Counted from the stretch's first letter, positions 35,361-47,608 are shown. The stretch: DNA of 64,000 nucleotides from Raphanus sativus (GCF_000801105.2 NC_079515.1:10168001-10232000), one strand, 5' to 3'. A program made the numbers and translations. The notes: generated by a model not told the origin, from the letters alone.

Positions 35361-36740
35361 ATATTCATTTTGTTTTGAGAAAGGGCTTATATTTAATATT
35401 CATGGTATTGTCTGATATACGAGGATAATTTAATTGGAGGATAATTGGTAAGTGCTGTAGAATCTTTGGAGAATCATTTTTCTTTCTAAAGCAATTTTAT
35501 AAAATAATCATTTTTAATTTTCAAATATAAATCTAGAGTATAAAAAAACAAAAAAGGAAATATATTAGCTGTATAAATCAATTTTTCTACAGCTTTTATT
35601 TAGTGCTTTGGATATGTGCAAAAGTAAATTAAAGCAATTTAAAACTAAAGCCACATCTAATATATTTACAGCCTAAATCTCAAAATAAAAAATCTAAAAC
35701 TAAATCACTTACCAATTGTATTTAATTTCATATTTTAAATATTTGCCACGTATGCTTTGTGGTCGTTGATAATAATAATAACAGTGAACACAGAACAACA
35801 AAGAAGTTATTAGAAATGCTGACAAAGATCAGAGATAGCGATTAAATCATTTTTGTCTTACGAATAAGAGAAGATTTCAAAATAGTTTGCATTATGCATG
35901 AAATAATAATTTTTAAATATATTTTATTTAGAGAGAAATATATTTTTCATTACATTTAGATTTAAGTTCATTAATTTTTAAAATTTATAATGATCAAGTT
36001 ACTGTAGGAATAACTATTTATAATGTTTGTATTTCGAGTAAAAAGGTGAAACCACATCTATAATTTTTTTATTCAGTTTAATTTTACAATCTGACTTTAT
36101 TTAAGTTATTTTAATTTAATAAAAATTATTTATCATTTTTAAATAATACTTTTATAGTATTTGATCTATTTTAAAAAAATATAATTCTAATAAATTTGAT
36201 TTATTGATATTAATCAAAAGATATAACTTAAATTATTTACTAAATCTAATGAATCAAATGCTAATCACTCAACTAAATTATTTTATCACAACATAGTTTT
36301 AAATTTGTTTCATAATTTAGACTTAATTAGATTTATCTTTATATTGAATAATAAACTTAAATATGATTTTATCTATTTAACTAACCACAAAAGTACACAT
36401 TTTTGTGATACGATGATATAAATATTTTTTTCAAAATGTAAATATTTAAAATATTTGTCATGTTATAATAATTTTAACATAACTTTACACAATTTTTAGC
36501 AGCATTTAATAACTTTTGAAAATTCTTATTATATTATTTATAAAGAATATGGTAATGACATAATTTTCTAAAAGTAATACTATATTTTGCAAAATAGTTT
36601 ATTTTCAGATTTTAAATTATTATAAATGATATAATATAAATAAATTTTATTTACATATGATAATTTATATTCTAGTATTTTATGTTTGAATTATAGCATC
36701 ATGTATATACTATATATTGAAAAAATCAAAAACACAAACA

Positions 36741-36785
<45 letters not shown>

Positions 36786-37869
36786 TGTGTTTTTGATTTT
36801 TAATCATTAAAAATATAAGATAATTTGTTTGAAATAATATAAGTTGGTTACTTCTTTTCAAAAATACTCTAACATTTAGGTTTAGAGTTTAGTGGTTATT
36901 GTTTAGGGTTTAGTATATTAGGGATGATGTGGGTTTATAAGCTTTTATAAATGAGTATTAAATATTTATAAATGATTTATGAATGTTAGCTTAGTCTTTT
37001 TCTCATCATAGATTTAATATATTTATCTTATAAAGGTAAATTTGAAAAATGGTATCAAGTTTATAGTAAAATTAGATTTTTCCTAAAATGTAAGTATAAG
37101 AATGAAATAATTTTATCATATATGGATGATTTATAATTAGAAACATTGTAAATATATAAAATAATGAATATTTTAATTTATTTATATAAATTTAAATTAT
37201 CTTTCCTATAATTTTTTTAATTATGGTAACTATCGTATACTTACTGTTTTATATTTAAATTTATGTAATAAACTTTGTGACATAGTTTTGTTAAGCCATG
37301 TTAAAATTAGATTGAATTCATGTCTTATTTTTAATAGACAATATCACTATTTTTTGTGAAGACATTCAAACAACCACTTCTTAAATAATGTCTAAAGAAT
37401 AGTTTTTTCAAAGTTCTATATGTTAAAATTAAACATCAAATTTTCGTTCAATATTTTAAAATAATTAATTGGAGGTGATATACAGTTTAATTCTACTTTT
37501 AATACATATCAGATCACTATTTTATCAGTGACAAAAAGATAACTATTTTACAATCGTTTTTAACCTACTTTTCAAAATTCCAAAATATAAATATAACTTT
37601 TTTATTGTATCGATGGTCCTCACTATCCCATATACACTGTGGAAGTGGTGGGGAATGAGAATAATGCAAAGTGATTATATAATCATCATGCTTAATCATA
37701 AGGCGGATTTTGGGTGCATGATGATTCGTTTTGAGACGTTAACAAAGGTGAGACAACTTTGGGAGAAACATTAACCCTAGTTTTTCTATATTTAATAAGA
37801 TGAAACATGAATTTCATGATAGGTTTTACTATGTTAACATAAATGTTGAAATGATAATTCAAAAATGAT
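35361..37869. other. AT-rich intergenic DNA
   Basis: No gene is recognisable. The only structured feature is the hairpin at 36721-36801. A TTTAGGGTTTAG-like patch near 36880-36915 is too short to be a telomere relic. Confidence 0.6.
36721..36801. repeat. Perfect 26-bp inverted repeat around an (AT)n core
   Basis: Positions 36721-36746 contain ATCAAAAACACAAACAATAT, and 36776-36801 are their exact reverse complement. Between them is only TA-repeat. The whole can form one long hairpin. It could be a minimal MITE or a palindrome formed at a replication error; no TSD is evident. Confidence 0.85.
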
Positions 37870-38013
37870 TTAGGGGGGTGTATTGAATCATGGATTTTAA
37901 AAGTTTAAGTGGATTTGGAAAAATATTGGAGTTCGAAGAGATTTGGACTAAATCTCATTTATATGGATGATTTAAAAAGAGAAAAAAAGATTTTGGGTGA
38001 GATTTTCTCTTAA

Positions 38014-38057
38014 ATTTCAGAGTATTTATTAGCAAAAAAAAAACATTTCAGAGTACT
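38014..38057 (+). mobile_element. Micro-retroposon inside the Pack-Harbinger element (18 bp, 13-bp TSD)
   Basis: ATTTCAGAGTATT (38014-38026) and ATTTCAGAGTACT (38045-38057) flank TATTAGC plus an A10 run and C. In the second element copy (from about 62365) both repeats read ATTTCAGAGTACT, so the insertion predates the duplication of the element and copy 1 later mutated. Confidence 0.7.
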
Positions 38058-38139
38058 CTAGATCATTTGATATTATTAATCTATGTTGTTTCATTATTTT
38101 TTGAACAAATGACACATCGTTTACAAGACACGAGTTTGC

Positions 38140-38365
38140 TCCGTATCGTAACTCTCGCAAAGGGAAAACGAGGAAAACAATGTGGTTCATCAGATCATTG
38201 ATAATGGAACTAACTGAATTTGCTCCTTATGAGAGAAAACCATTGAGGCTTCTCAAAGTTGGTAAAGAAAGAGGGCTCTTAAGGTTGCTAAGAGGAAGAG
38301 GGAGGATATGTCTAGTGTTCATGAGGTCTGGTGGAGGTGCTACTACTGAGAAGAAGAACTTCTGA
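38140..38365 (+). pseudogene. Captured fragment of ribosomal protein eL36 (RPL36) gene
   Basis: The frame reads RNSRKGKTRKT, then FIRSLI, FAPYERKPLRLLKVGK and finally MRSGGGATTEKKN before the stop at 38363. These blocks line up in order with eL36 (family patterns RKGKTSKRT, FVRNLI, APYEKRITELLKVGK, and the TEKKK tail). The central basic segment (AKRKLGTHKRAKRKREE region) is mostly deleted. The N-terminal third is missing and several conserved residues are changed. It starts at an in-frame ATG (38180), giving 61 codons, but cannot make a working ribosomal protein. It abuts the BIR fragment tail-to-tail. Confidence 0.8.
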
Positions 38366-39201
38366 ACAAGTTACGGTTACACAGCTCCCACAACTGATTC
38401 ATCTCATACCGAAACTCCTTCTCCCCAAGCTTACACTCACTCAAGTGCTTCACTGCAAGTGCTGAGCCATCAAGAAAAATCAGCTTATACGTTGTTCCTG
38501 TTTTAGTTGTAATGATAATGTTCTCAGAGCTGAAACCATTAGTTGCAGCCATCAAGTCCCCAAGCTTAACCTTAACCAAAGGCTTCTTAAACAAAGAGAC
38601 TTGCGCTACCATATGGCTAAGTCTCTGCGCTAAGATATTAACTCCTTCGTTTTTAACTACTCTCTTTCTCGTATATACCATCAAACTCCAAACACACCAG
38701 CTGCAATATCAAAAAAAAGAAAAAAAAATTGATTCTCAGATCGTACCAAAGAGTTCATGAACCTACACTCAGCTAAACTAGGAGGAATCTCACCGTCCAA
38801 TTCATTATTAAACAGATCAAGGGACATCAAGAACGGTTACCAAGTACATAGCTTTGGAGGAATGTTACCAGACTATTGATTGCTAGATCGATCAAGCTTT
38901 TGTAAGCTACCATAATATTGAAAAGACTCTGGGATCCGACCAGATAAACCCATGTCTTAAAGCACGAGATTGATGACTATGTTCTCTTGATTGTTCCAAC
39001 AAGACGCGCCGACGAAATTTCATAATTTGAGAACTCTCTGAGGGTCGGTGAGAGAGGAATCAGGTCTGGATTCCTCGTAGGCATCTTATGTCATCTTCAT
39101 CAGTAGCCATGGCGGGAGAAAAGCAGAGGAAGAAGAAGATGAACAGAGTAGCAATAATTGATAAAATGGAGAAGCTTTATGGGGTTTGAGATGATCTCCA
39201 T
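38366..39201 (-). pseudogene. Captured fragment of a BIR-type LRR receptor-like kinase gene
   Basis: On the minus strand, in order: a decayed signal peptide from the ATG at 39201, DEDDIRCLRG, SLTDPQ-like sequence with a frameshift, LRR pieces (DMGLSGRIPESFQYYGSLQKLD; LDLFNNELDGEIPPSLAEC) broken by stops, then IAAGVFGV, a remnant of the transmembrane start. From 38684 a 113-codon frame carries LVKVKLGDLMAATNGFSSENI and DGSALAVKHLSECKLGEKEF, the juxtamembrane and first kinase lobe of BIR2-like proteins. It ends at FRYEMNQLWELCNRNL, before any catalytic loop. The last residues (RSSSSQ) are antisense of the eL36 fragment. There is no kinase function. An intronless layout across several exon-like parts could not be judged. 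Confidence 0.82.
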
Positions 39202-39839
39202 GGATGAAGTGATCAGAGGTTATCTGGGTTTGGATTGAAATTAAAGTTTTGTATCTGCCAATGAAGTTGCAGAGAGACAATAAGCCTGCCATCAGTTGTC
39301 TTTTGTAAATATTTTCTTGTTCGTCTTTGGATAGATGTCGTGTTTATTTTTATTTAGAAGTCTCTCCAAATAACACATGTAGAAGTAGGAGTTTCACAGC
39401 GACATTTTTAACTAAAAATGAACTCAAAGTATCCCCAAATCCCATTCATAGCTTTTTTTATCAAAATAATGTTTACCTTTCAATAACAGTGGATTTGATA
39501 TAAGTTTTGTAAATGGTTAATTGAATAACAGGAGATTTGTGAGTGTTTCTAATGATTTTAGACAAATTTTATGTTTAATAACATGTGATTTGAAAATATT
39601 TTTTAAAATCCTTAGTTGAATAACAGGGGATTTTAAAACAACTCTAAAACCTTTTAAAATCATAGTTTCAATACACCCCCCTTAGTTAAAAGCAATTTGA
39701 TAGCGTGATCAGTTTCTTGGCAAAAATTATTTTATCAAGTTTCGCCCCAAAACATATGACCAGATAAACAAAAAAAAAAGTTACCATTGATATTTTAATT
39801 TCACCGTTTGTTCTTATGATTGGTCACGCAAACAACTAG

Positions 39840-40470
39840 GCATGGACGTTCGGGTACCCCTTCGGATATGGATACTATCCATTCGGATATCAGTTTTTCG
39901 GATTTCAAAAAATAGTTTCATTCGAGTATTACAAAAAACCGGGTCGGGTTCGAGTCGGATCCTCTCGGATCCGGGTGGGTTCGGATATATCCAAAATAAC
40001 CAAATTACTCAATTCTACTCGGATATTTTATATCTAAAGTACTCAAACTTATCTAAAATAACTTAAAAATCAGAAAATACTCAATTTATATAGTTCGAAT
40101 TGATTATTTTTTGTTCGAAAGTAACAATATATATAATATTATTTGAGTATTTTTGTATCCAAAACATCTATTTTATCTATAAATACCTAAAATAGCTAAT
40201 ATATTTGATTTATAATTTTAATTTTAGGTATTAATATTATTATAAATATAATTTAAGATAATATTATATATATATATATATTTATATGTTTAGATATATT
40301 CGGATACTCATTCAATTCTCGGTATGAATCGGGTTCGGTTTCGATTTTTTGGATTTTTGAAAAATGGATCAATCCAGATATTTAGGCAAGAACCAATCGG
40401 ATCGGATACCCTATTTTTCGGTTCGGTTCGAGTAAATATTTCGGGTATGGATAGTGCGTAGTGCACATTC
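39840..40470. repeat. hAT-type element fragment
   Basis: It begins TAGGCATGGACGTTCGGGTACC, closely like the reverse-complemented right end of the element in copia gag. TTCGGAT/ATCCGAA motifs flank an AT-rich core, and TTCGGGTATGG near 40440 marks the other side. No clear 8-bp TSD was found. Confidence 0.55.
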
Positions 40471-40827
40471 CTGCAATCATGCAGCCGTATCCCTAAATTA
40501 AAAAGAGAAAGAAAAAACTAACAATCACAAAATATATCAAAAAGCAAAAAGACATGAAGTTACAAGAAAGAAGCGACAGCCAAGTGCCTTGTGGCAAAGT
40601 ATATGCCCATCTCTGCAAATTTTGAGCATGTTGAAATGGGATTCTGACTCTAACTTGTCACAGTGTGATTAAAATGGGCCAGCCGCCAGTGAATCCCGAC
40701 TCTTTTCTTAAGAAACAAAAGCCGAAACCATTTCAAATTTATAATTGAAGTTATGTTAGTAAAATGGAAGCTTTTCATTTGGTTGGGTAGTAAAATAAAG
40801 GTTCGAAAAAGCTTTACTAATGCGATG

Positions 40828-40990
40828 CCTTAGTAAAACTGAAATCTTTTTTTTTTCTTTTCATATACAAGATTCTTTCATTAACGAAAAGAACTCAAAC
40901 CAATCGTGATAGCTGCCGCGACGAAGGATTCGACCAAACCCAACCTAGTCACACTTTGTACTCATTCCAAACCTTAGTAAAACTGAAATC
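40828..40990 (-). mobile_element. 5'-truncated LINE or SINE-like retroposon with 19-bp TSD
   Basis: CCTTAGTAAAACTGAAATC is repeated exactly at 40828-40846 and 40972-40990. Between lie 125 bp starting with a T-run (poly(A) on the minus strand). Minus-strand reading before the tail is TTTCGTTAATGAAAGAATC, typical of crucifer LINE 3' UTRs. The long exact TSD is the mark of target-primed reverse transcription. Confidence 0.85.
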
Positions 40991-41176
40991 ATTCATGCTC
41001 TCTCACATATAAGATAATTTAACTTAGTTAGACCTATACTGGGCCTACATAAATAATCTGCTTGTTACAATCTTCACCAAAGAACCATACGGGCTTACAC
41101 ATAAGAATTTACCCCCATTATATATATTTTTGAGAGACATGTATAGCCGAATCCCTGCTAGAAGCCTAGAGCCCTC

Positions 41177-41709
41177 TAGGTTGGGCATTTAGGATATCAG
41201 ATTGGTATCCAGTAGGGGCTAAATTCATTTATTACCTAATTTATTTTCTGTTCGGATAATTTCAGATTCGATTTGAATAATAAAACTAGAAACTAGAAAA
41301 TACCCAAAAATTAGTTTTCATTTGGTTTCGGTTCCATTTTGGTTATTTTGGATAATACATATTAAATATCAAATAATTAAATTCACATAAAAATATTAGA
41401 TATTTTGATTTATTTTGGATATTTTGGATAAAAATATTCAGATATTTTTGACTAGTTAGGATATTTTATAATAATTTTTTTCAAATATTTTTGGAAATTT
41501 TTAATAGATTTCAAGTTATAAATATATAGTTATATTACATGTATATATATTTAATATTTTTTACGTTCAAGTATACATTCGATTTATGATTTAGTTATTT
41601 AGGAAATAAAAATATAGAAATCATTTGGGCAGTTGAACGTTTTGGTTTGGTTTCGGATTTCATGTATTTCAGTTTGAATTTTACGTTTCAATTGTTTTGC
41701 TCAGGACTA
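41177..41709. repeat. hAT-type element, degraded
   Basis: The left end TAGGTTGGGCATTTAGG and the right end, reverse complemented, TAGTCCTGAGCAAAAC are imperfect inverted repeats resembling the other TAGGGCTGGGC elements here. Flanking 8-mers do not match, so either the boundaries have decayed or the ends belong to different copies. Confidence 0.5.
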
Positions 41710-41994
41710 AGTCGCAACCCTATAAATTACTAGGTTTGGACAATATAATTTCAGTTGAAAAATTATATGTTTTAATCGTTTTGAATTCTATGTAATTGTA
41801 TTTCGTCTTTAGATGAGTTTGCTTATCTATAATCTAATACATTTGCAGTCGGCCAATCAATTTTAGTTGCTTATTCAACTATTTTTATACTGGAACGGAT
41901 CAGAATAATGGTCCATCGGTTTATTAGAAGTCAGTTAATTTTTTTATTAGCTTTGTAAAAATGTGCTGATCAAGTAACAAATTAATACACGTAA

Positions 41995-42363
41995 CTAGAT
42001 TCTGATCCGGCTTTAAAAATGGCGGTTATATTTTTATTGAAAATGATATTTATGTAATGAACGTGCCATTTAAAATTAATTTGTACTAATTGAAGGGTTT
42101 TATATTTAAATATTTTTTGTAATCATCATATCTAAATCATAGTTTTATTATATATGTTTTGGCTTCCTAAACATATTTTAAATGATCCTCTCCCATGAAC
42201 CCGCCCTATCTAAAAAGAATATAGATTTAGGTTCACATTCTGATCCGTCCTTCAATTGATGGATATATTTTTTGTTTTGTTTTTTTCAATTCTTATATTT
42301 TAATTTTTTGTAATCATATTTTATATTTAATATTAATTTAGTTTAATAAAATGTTTTCTTAAA
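41995..42363 (-). mobile_element. Reverse-oriented Helitron 3' ends (truncated)
   Basis: CTAGATTCTGATCCGGC with a downstream GGCGG hairpin partner at 41995 is a Helitron 3' end in reverse complement. A second similar end (CATTCTGATCCGTCC) is near 42235. Neither has a matching 5' TC end before the next Helitron begins at 42364. Confidence 0.55.
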
Positions 42364-43078
42364 TCTATACTATTAAAGTAGATTCATGTTTATGAATCTG
42401 CCCCTGAATTTTTTAAGTAATCACAAAAATTACCTGTATTTTTTACAGTACTATTTGCAACCAATCAAAAGTCATTATTTTGCAATTACATTAAATAGTA
42501 TTTAATAATTCTTAGCCTTTTTGAAAATTTTGTTTCCTAAATGTTTGCACCATATCTTTCCAAAAAATATTTCACATTATTAATTATTTGAAAGTATTTA
42601 TTAAATGAAACCTCAAAATAAAATTAAGTTGAAATAACAAATGATTAAATTAACAAAATCATAATATGGGTCTGAATTATCTCAATTCTTTAAAAAATAG
42701 TTTCATTTAAAATAAAAACTAAGTCACATAAACTAAATTTAATAAAATTATAGAAAATGTTTTGAAGCGCACAAATGAATTTTTCAATACAAGAGTGTTG
42801 AAGATATAACATATTTTATTTAAATTAAAAAAAATCAGTGTAAAATAATTTTAACTTCAGTTTAAATAAATAAAATCATATTACGGATTAGAATTATTTT
42901 GAATCTTTTAAAATTTAGTCATATTTAAAATAAAAAAATAAGTCATATAAGTAAGTTTAAGATAAATTTCATAAAAAGTTAAAATATGTACTTTATCAAA
43001 AATCATTACTTTTATTACATAAAATAATTTTCTAACAAAAAATATACCCACCCTTTCCAAGGGCGGGTCAAAATCTAG
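42364..43078 (+). mobile_element. Non-autonomous Helitron (715 bp)
   Basis: The 5' end is TCTATACTATTAAAGTAG and the 3' end is a CCC..GGG hairpin then GGTCAAAATCTAG. It lies between host A (42363) and T (43079), the canonical Helitron AT target. No coding sequence; a minus-strand frame at 42908-43105 is low-complexity. Confidence 0.85.
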
Positions 43079-43322
43079 TATATAATTAAAAATAACATTT
43101 ATCAATATGTCATATATTTTTTAATTGAATAGATATATAAAGTTTTACGGGTTAGTAAGACCCGTTAATTTTAAATAAAACTATATCTAGTAAATGGATC
43201 TTAATAAAGTGCCTGTTTAAAACTCATTGAATGAGTCTGAATGATTATTCATTTTTAAACCGCATGAAGGAAACCACTCAAAATGATTCATTCACTCAAG
43301 TCATTATATTGTTAAGGAAATA

Positions 43323-44524
43323 TCAATACTATTAAAACATGAGAACTTTTTATCGACTATGTTTTGGACTATCAAAAAGGTCATAACAGTCTAACTAAAA
43401 TAATTTCATTAGTTATGATAAAATAATATTTTTCTAATCTAACACATATCTATTAATATTACAAGATTTGCAAAATAAAATTAATTTAACTTCCTATTTT
43501 TTCTCTTACAACTAACTTAATAATATTTTCAAATAAGATATCAAAAAAGATATTGTCAAGTATCATTTTCTAAGATTTTATTATAAAAATATGTTTTAAT
43601 GTCTTTTTATTTAAGAAGTAAACATAAATTCTTTTTAAATAATAAAATTCGTAATTAATATTAAATAAATTATTAACAAATATTAATTCTTTCATTATAG
43701 AATAAAAAATTATATTCCCATAATGTTTATATTCATAATTAAATTAATACATCAACTAATAAATATAAAGTAACTTAATTAATTTATTAAATATTATATA
43801 AATCATAAAATTAAAGAATAACATACATTCATGAATTTTACCACATACTTCAACGTATTAAAATAAAATATTAAAGTAAGATATATAAAATAAGAAATAG
43901 TTACATATTTGAATTTGAGTATTAAAAATAATTCGATATAGTATGATACGGGTTGAATGAAGTATATTTTATTTATATAATAATAAAATAATTTTTGACC
44001 AATATAAAAATTAAAAATATTTCTTTACTATAATTTACAGTTTTAAATTTAAGTAAAATTAATAATGACGGATTTTATAAATGAATTATCTTATTTTAAA
44101 CAAATTATATTTATTAATTTTAATTTATGTATCTATAAAAACAATTTTTAATAAAAATACATGTATGAAATTTCTAATTTTCAGTAAATAAATTTTTGGA
44201 AAAAACTAAGCCCATAGATCCGGGTCGGGTAAACACAAGTATAGTTATATTAAGTTATTTTCATAAATAACTGAACGGTTTATATATCTCTTGAACCAAA
44301 AAAGAAAAAAATTATAATCAAACTGAAACCAAAATCCAAAAAGAAAAACAACCTAAAACCAAAACCAAACATTATATTTAAACATATTGATAAATAAAAA
44401 GACGGGTTAATAAATTTGTTGACTAAACCAATCTCAAACATTTAACAAACGAAGAAGATCAATACATAGGATGATGACAAAAAAAAATCTTATCCGCCCT
44501 TTGAAAGGGCGGGTCAAACTCTAG
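43323..44524 (+). mobile_element. Non-autonomous Helitron (1202 bp), first of a head-to-tail pair
   Basis: The 5' end is TCAATACTATTAAAACATG after host A. The 3' end is a perfect hairpin CGCCCTTTGAAAGGGCG then GGTCAAACTCTAG at 44524. The next base starts another Helitron. Confidence 0.82.
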
Positions 44525-44890
44525 TCAATACTATTAAAACAGAAGCAATATTTATCGACTACTTTTTGGACTATCAAAAAAGTCTAGGTTAGTCCTATTA
44601 TTTCTCTTCATATATTTATATATATAATTTAATTGAAATTAAATATACATCATGCCTAAAATTAAGGAACTAACTAACTAATCCATTATTTTTCTAAATT
44701 AATGAATTTAATATAAATACGAAATTTCAATAAAAATAAATTATATTTTATTTATTAATGTAATAAATAATTATATATGTCTATTAATTCGTATATACAC
44801 AACTATATATTAATCCAAATGCATAAAAACAATTTCTTCAAAACACTCACTAAATACATAAAAATATAACTCTTATTAAATTAGATATAC

Positions 44891-44927
<37 letters not shown>

Positions 44928-45776
44928 AAAAATATTAATAGTTCGATACTATTAATATTTAAAACAAGATGAAACACGTTACTTGATATCTTTATGAATA
45001 TATTTTTACGGGTTATTCAAACACAAAAAATATATTTATTAAATATTAACTAATTCAACAAATATATTAACACAATTATATCATAAAACATTACATTAAC
45101 ATAAATTGATGCAAGAGAGTGTGGATCAAGGGTTTAATTAGTTGTAAAACATAATTATATATATATATATATAATCAAAATATATATAAAGATTAAAATT
45201 ACTAAATATTTACATTTCTAATGCGAATAATGAAATTAAATTTAAATTTAAAATAAGTCATAAACAAAACATAAAAAAATCTAATAACATGTGAATAATA
45301 AAAGTACACTAATTAAACAAATGAAAATTATATTTACAAACATAAATCATTAAATTATAATAAAAATATATACAAATTATTGATGCTCACATATATTTCA
45401 TTTTTAGTATGCATCCTCTTGAATATTGATCTATTACCCTTACAACAAATGAAAATTTAATTTGACTATAATAATTTAAGTCAAACCGAATTTTATATTG
45501 GATCATTTATCGGTTCAACCGGTAGCCAGATCCCGGGTTTTAGTTGTTTTTACGGGTTTATAGGATTTTTAAATAATATTTTTTTAAACTAAACCGAACT
45601 ACATACGAGACCACACAATTTGTCAATTTAACTGCGGGTCGGGTCAGATTTTAAAAATACTCAATATAACGTTCCATTTATAAATATAAATGTATAGGAA
45701 TACATATTCATATCAAATAAATTTTGAAATGTTTCGAAAATAATCATGCGCTTTGAAAGCGCGGATCAAAATCTAG
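44525..45776 (+). mobile_element. Non-autonomous Helitron (1252 bp), second of the pair
   Basis: It begins TCAATACTATTAAAACAG directly after the CTAG of the preceding element. Its first 60 bp resemble the start of that element. It ends with a GCGC...GCGC hairpin and GGATCAAAATCTAG. An (AT)n microsatellite lies at 44896-44925. Confidence 0.8.
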
Positions 45777-47608
45777 CAGTATAAAATTTCAGTTTACGAG
45801 TTATATCCTAAACTGAAAATCTTTAAGTATTATTAATGTCTAATGTGAATAAGAAAACTAAATTTTAAATCTAAAATAATCTAAATATAAAACATAAATA
45901 TTATAATAGATAATTGATAACAAAATAAACTAATGCCAAATCGCAACAATTAACTTTGTTAATAGTTTCATGATCCACAAGATTGTATACTCTTATTTCA
46001 TAAAAAAATAAAAGTCCAACTTCCTAATTAGAATACAAACATATTCTAATAATACAATGATATATGGTGTTTTTCACATCATTGTATATATGTTTTCATT
46101 TGTTTCGAGTCACTAATTCGTGTCAGTCTAGTCCCTTTTTGACCTTTTTGACCTTTTACAGGTCTGGAGTTAGCAGAAGAAAGAAGAGAAGGTGCCTGAT
46201 GAAAAGAAGTCCTTTTGGAGCATTCCTGCGGAGAACACTCAAGAGAACAGTCCCGAGACTGTTCTCTCTCAAGCGGAACAAGCAGACGGAGTGATCCGGA
46301 GATTGTTCCAGACGAATATGGAAACTCCTATTTCAGGAATTAAAGCCTTGTTGCCCTAATCTCTTTTCTTCTGATTGGCGCCTCCATATAAAACGCCACC
46401 TATCTATTTTCTATTTTCTTACGCTAGTTTTTAAGAGAGAACACTGAGTTTTGCGATCTGCAACTTGTAAGGGAGAAGAATCCATCCTCTCATAGAGAAG
46501 ATCATCTGAACCCTATTGTTTCATACTATGTTCTTATGCAATTTTATTCAGGATTTATGTCTTTGTTTATGTGCATCATGATCGAGTAGTGACCTTGCTC
46601 GCCTAGGGTTTTTAGGGTGTTGAGACATGAGCTAAACATAGATAAGCGATCCATAACTGTTCTTCATTCATACTGTTCTTACTGCTTTCATTAAACTGAT
46701 CACTTGATGTTAGATCACTAGTTCATCACTTAGTTAACCGCTTAGGATGATAACTTGACATGTATTGAATGAGCTTAGTATCCCTAATCAGCGAAAGTAG
46801 ATATTAGGGTGGTAAGTGAACTGATCGGACCTGTTCTCTAAAGCTTGCAATCGATTCTCATCCCAACGACAGTTAGGTGGTGAGATCGATCTGCAAAGCG
46901 ATCACTACCACGACAGTGGAGTGTTCCAGCTGAGTGATCCGAGTTCTAGAAAGCACTTCATCGCGCTTGAATAATTGTTTGGCTCCAATTCAACACCCAA
47001 TGAAATACCCTAGGCTAGCTCTTGTTTAATTGAATCAATCTCGTGTTTATTTTGCTTGTTTACTATCGCCTATTTCAACCAAATCATATCTTCTTCTTAG
47101 CTTGATTCTGAAACTTATAGAACTAGAGTGTAGACTGGTCCTCTGGATTTGAATCTCAAGTACTACAATTGCAACTGTTAACTTGGCAGTAGCAAGGATT
47201 CATTTTTAGTGTATCATATAACTAAAAAGCATATGCGTTAATAATTAAAAATTACGTATTAGTTCAACCAGTAGTTCAACTGTTAACCGGTTTTGAGTTA
47301 TACCGGATTATTAAATAATATTTTTTTTCTTAAAACACAACCAAATTACTAACCGGATTGTTGGGTTTATCAGTTTAACTGCAGATCCGGATCCGATTTA
47401 AACAAAAATTGGGTATAAGTGTATAGTTGTGCAACATCACAAATTCAATACAATTATCAAAACTTCTTACTAATATTTTTTAAAAATAGTATACAAAAAT
47501 ATGATTACAAAAAACACAAATATGATTACAAATATAAAAATTAAATTGCTAAAAGTTAAATTAAAAACAAAAATATACCCGCCCTCTAAAGGGCGGATCA
47601 GAATCTAG
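45777..47608 (+). mobile_element. Helitron 3' portion interrupted by a solo LTR
   Basis: The right part (47217-47608) ends with hairpin CGCCCTCTAAAGGGCG and GGATCAGAATCTAG. With the solo LTR removed it is homologous to 6817-7230. The 5' end is uncertain. Directly after the CTAG, at 47609, TCTAATCTATTAATTTAG looks like the start of yet another Helitron, cut off by the element at 47747. Confidence 0.65.
46058..47216 (+). mobile_element. Solo LTR, probably Ty3/gypsy (Athila-like), 1159 bp
   Basis: The segment starts TGATATATGG and ends AGTGTATCA, giving TG...CA with TGATA/TATCA inverted ends. Flanks are TACAA (46053-46057) and TATAA (47217-47221). The homologous Helitron at 6836-6850 has a single uninterrupted TATAA at the same place, so the TSD and boundaries are confirmed by an empty-site paralogue. 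CATATAAAACGCC near 46385 is a plausible promoter. The end segment (GAATCTCAAGTACTACA region) recalls Athila LTRs. No internal retroelement sequence remains, so it arose by LTR-LTR recombination. The 76-codon frame inside is not a gene. Confidence 0.85.

Larger units (their letters stand above)
37873..39681. mobile_element. Pack-type PIF/Harbinger element carrying two captured host gene fragments (copy 1)
   Basis: The 1809-bp element has TIRs GGGGGGTGTATTGAA at both ends (six G at 37873, six C ending 39681) extending imperfectly to about 30 bp (ATGGATTTTAAAAG). It is flanked by TTA on each side (37870-37872, 39682-39684). A 3-bp TTA/TAA duplication and a GGGGGTGT start are typical of PIF/Harbinger elements in crucifers. 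There is no transposase. The interior contains an eL36 fragment (+) and a BIR-type receptor kinase fragment (-). Four diverged direct repeats (AACAGNGGATTT-like) lie at 39480-39640. A second copy, about 99% identical, begins at 62224. Confidence 0.88.

Noticed and set aside
46064..46294. 76-codon basic open frame
   Set aside because: It lies wholly inside the solo LTR and has no recognisable domain.
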